From JAGQOZ01 sp041399205 (lineage in GTDB: Bacteria; Planctomycetota; Planctomycetia; Pirellulales; Pirellulaceae): 64,000 nt of DNA. A program made the position numbers and the translations under genes. The number at the start of each line of letters is the position of its first letter. Positions within the stretch are counted from its first letter, which is position 1. Location: contig JAWKTK010000007.1 in the NCBI GenBank assembly GCA_041399205.1, positions 186,001 to 250,000 on the forward strand, given 5' to 3'. Shown here one piece after another: positions 63,217 through 64,000 of this stretch. The notes under the pieces are model-generated. The model saw only the letters and a list, made by a program, of their open reading frames with translations. It was not told where the DNA came from and did not search any database.

Positions 63217-64000
63217 ATGAGCGGGAAACGCAAGTGGCAGTTTTCGTTGCGAGACCTAATGGTCGTATTGACCGTGGCGGCGATTCTTTTGGGCATCGCG
63301 TTGCCGGCCCTGCAACAAGCTCGCGAAGTCGCTCGGACGCATCCAATGTATCAACAACGTCAAGGAGATTTCTGTGGCGTGTTTGAACTACGAGTTAATG
63401 TATGGAAGCTTTCCGGTAGCCGCCCTAAGCTGCCAGGACTCGTCGTGGATTTCAACGGGTATTGAGAATGGCAATACGTGCCAGGGGCCCAATTGGGCGC
63501 AGCAGTTATTAGGGTTCATGAGCGAACCGGTGGCGTATTTGCAGATGATCAAATGCATGGAGGATTTTTACTCGGCGTGTGACGACTGTGATTCGGGCAA
63601 GTTGAATGTGAATAGCCAGACTCCGCAATTTATGGTTTGTCCGAGTTCCGTCGTTGCCCCAAAACTTCATGAATCACCGGTGACGGCACTCGAGAACCTT
63701 TCCAAGGGGAACTATGCCGCGACACTTGGTTCCGGTTTTTACAACCAGTCGATCGAACTCAATCGGTTTGTGGATACGCAACTGGGTGCTGGGCTAGACG
63801 CCGCCAAGAAGACTCGGGGAGTGATCGTCGTCCGTGGCGGGGAAGACATTCTGCAAAGACGTCGTCAAATCGTGTGCGACCTCTCTGTCGGCCCCCAAGG
63901 AATGTGGAAATTCGCGCATGGCAAAGCCACCAAGCTCTCCGGAATCCATGACGGAATTTCCAAGACCATACTGATCAGCGAAGTACTCCCATATGACGGC
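63217..64000 (+). CDS. DUF1559 (pilin-like, prepilin-type) protein, one frameshift, runs off the window
   Basis: The ATG at 63217 starts a charged stretch and then FSLRDLMVVLTVAAILLGI with ALPALQQAREVAR, the class III-like prepilin N-terminus typical of planctomycete DUF1559 proteins. The frame breaks near 63345; in the next frame CINNVKEISVACLNYELMYG, SFPVAALSCQDSSW, FMVCPSSVVAPKLHE, GNYAATLGSGFYNQSIELNR and DGISKTILISEVLPYDG continue without a stop to the end at 64000. The last piece is the DUF1559 D-G-x-S-x-T motif. Cysteine-rich. These proteins are secreted or pseudopilus-like; the role is unknown. Incomplete at the right edge. Confidence 0.75.

Overview
The window looks like a chromosomal stretch from a planctomycete of the Pirellulaceae type. 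Markers are very large secreted proteins with a LEPR-XLL-like N-terminus (for example LEGRCLLAGD), C-terminal twin EF-hand (dockerin-like) modules, a DUF1559 pilin-like protein, PEP-CTERM tails, SHD1, DUF6807 and DUF3472 proteins, a sulfatase, and short REP-like palindromes. I see no rRNA, tRNA, CRISPR array, phage or insertion sequence. The taxonomic call rests on protein families, not on a marker gene.

Layout. 1-0.8 kb: no convincing gene. 0.8-14.4 kb (minus): two paralogous giant LamG / Ig-like / lamin-tail / CotH / dockerin-like proteins flank a BON protein, a flotillin-like FloA and a membrane protein whose N-terminus is an in-frame 12-bp tandem repeat. 14.5-26.4 kb: candidate PPi-type PEP carboxykinase, TerB-like protein, SHD1 lipoprotein, phosphofructokinase, a large secreted protein, 2-Cys peroxiredoxin, small conserved proteins. 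26.6-34.5 kb (plus): UvrA, an APC transporter fused to PTS-EIIA and RCK_C-like domains, and three tandem paralogous membrane proteins. 34.7-39.2 kb: two broken PEP-CTERM proteins around a DUF6807 protein, then dnaB. 39.3-43.5 kb: membrane protein, a broken FHA-GAF histidine kinase and a broken matrixin-like metalloprotease. 43.6-48.0 kb: a peptidoglycan amino-sugar recycling locus, with murQ and a MurNAc/GlcNAc kinase divergent from a secreted AmiE-like/NamZ-like (DUF1343) fusion. 48-53 kb: carbon-nitrogen hydrolase, PilZ protein, sulfatase, DUF3472 protein, a zinc-ribbon/PH-like membrane protein and two repeat elements. 53-58.6 kb (minus): exbB, exbD and a large membrane protein with a low-complexity linker and a terpene-cyclase-like toroid. 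59.3-64 kb: FG-GAP surface protein, RNase Z-like hydrolase, and a DUF1559 protein running off the end.

A cross-cutting observation is that many genes between about 31.8 and 64 kb, plus one small gene near 26.3 kb, are cut by single-base indels, while large ORFs elsewhere are intact. The essential gene dnaB is affected, so uncorrected sequence or assembly errors are more likely than mass pseudogenisation. For such genes I give the span of the reconstructed gene and say where the frame breaks.

The genes suggest an organism that invests in surface-displayed proteins (LEPR-XLL plus dockerin-like, and PEP-CTERM), degradation of sulfated polysaccharide (sulfatase), and scavenging or turnover of peptidoglycan (NamZ-like, AmiE-like, kinase, MurQ).
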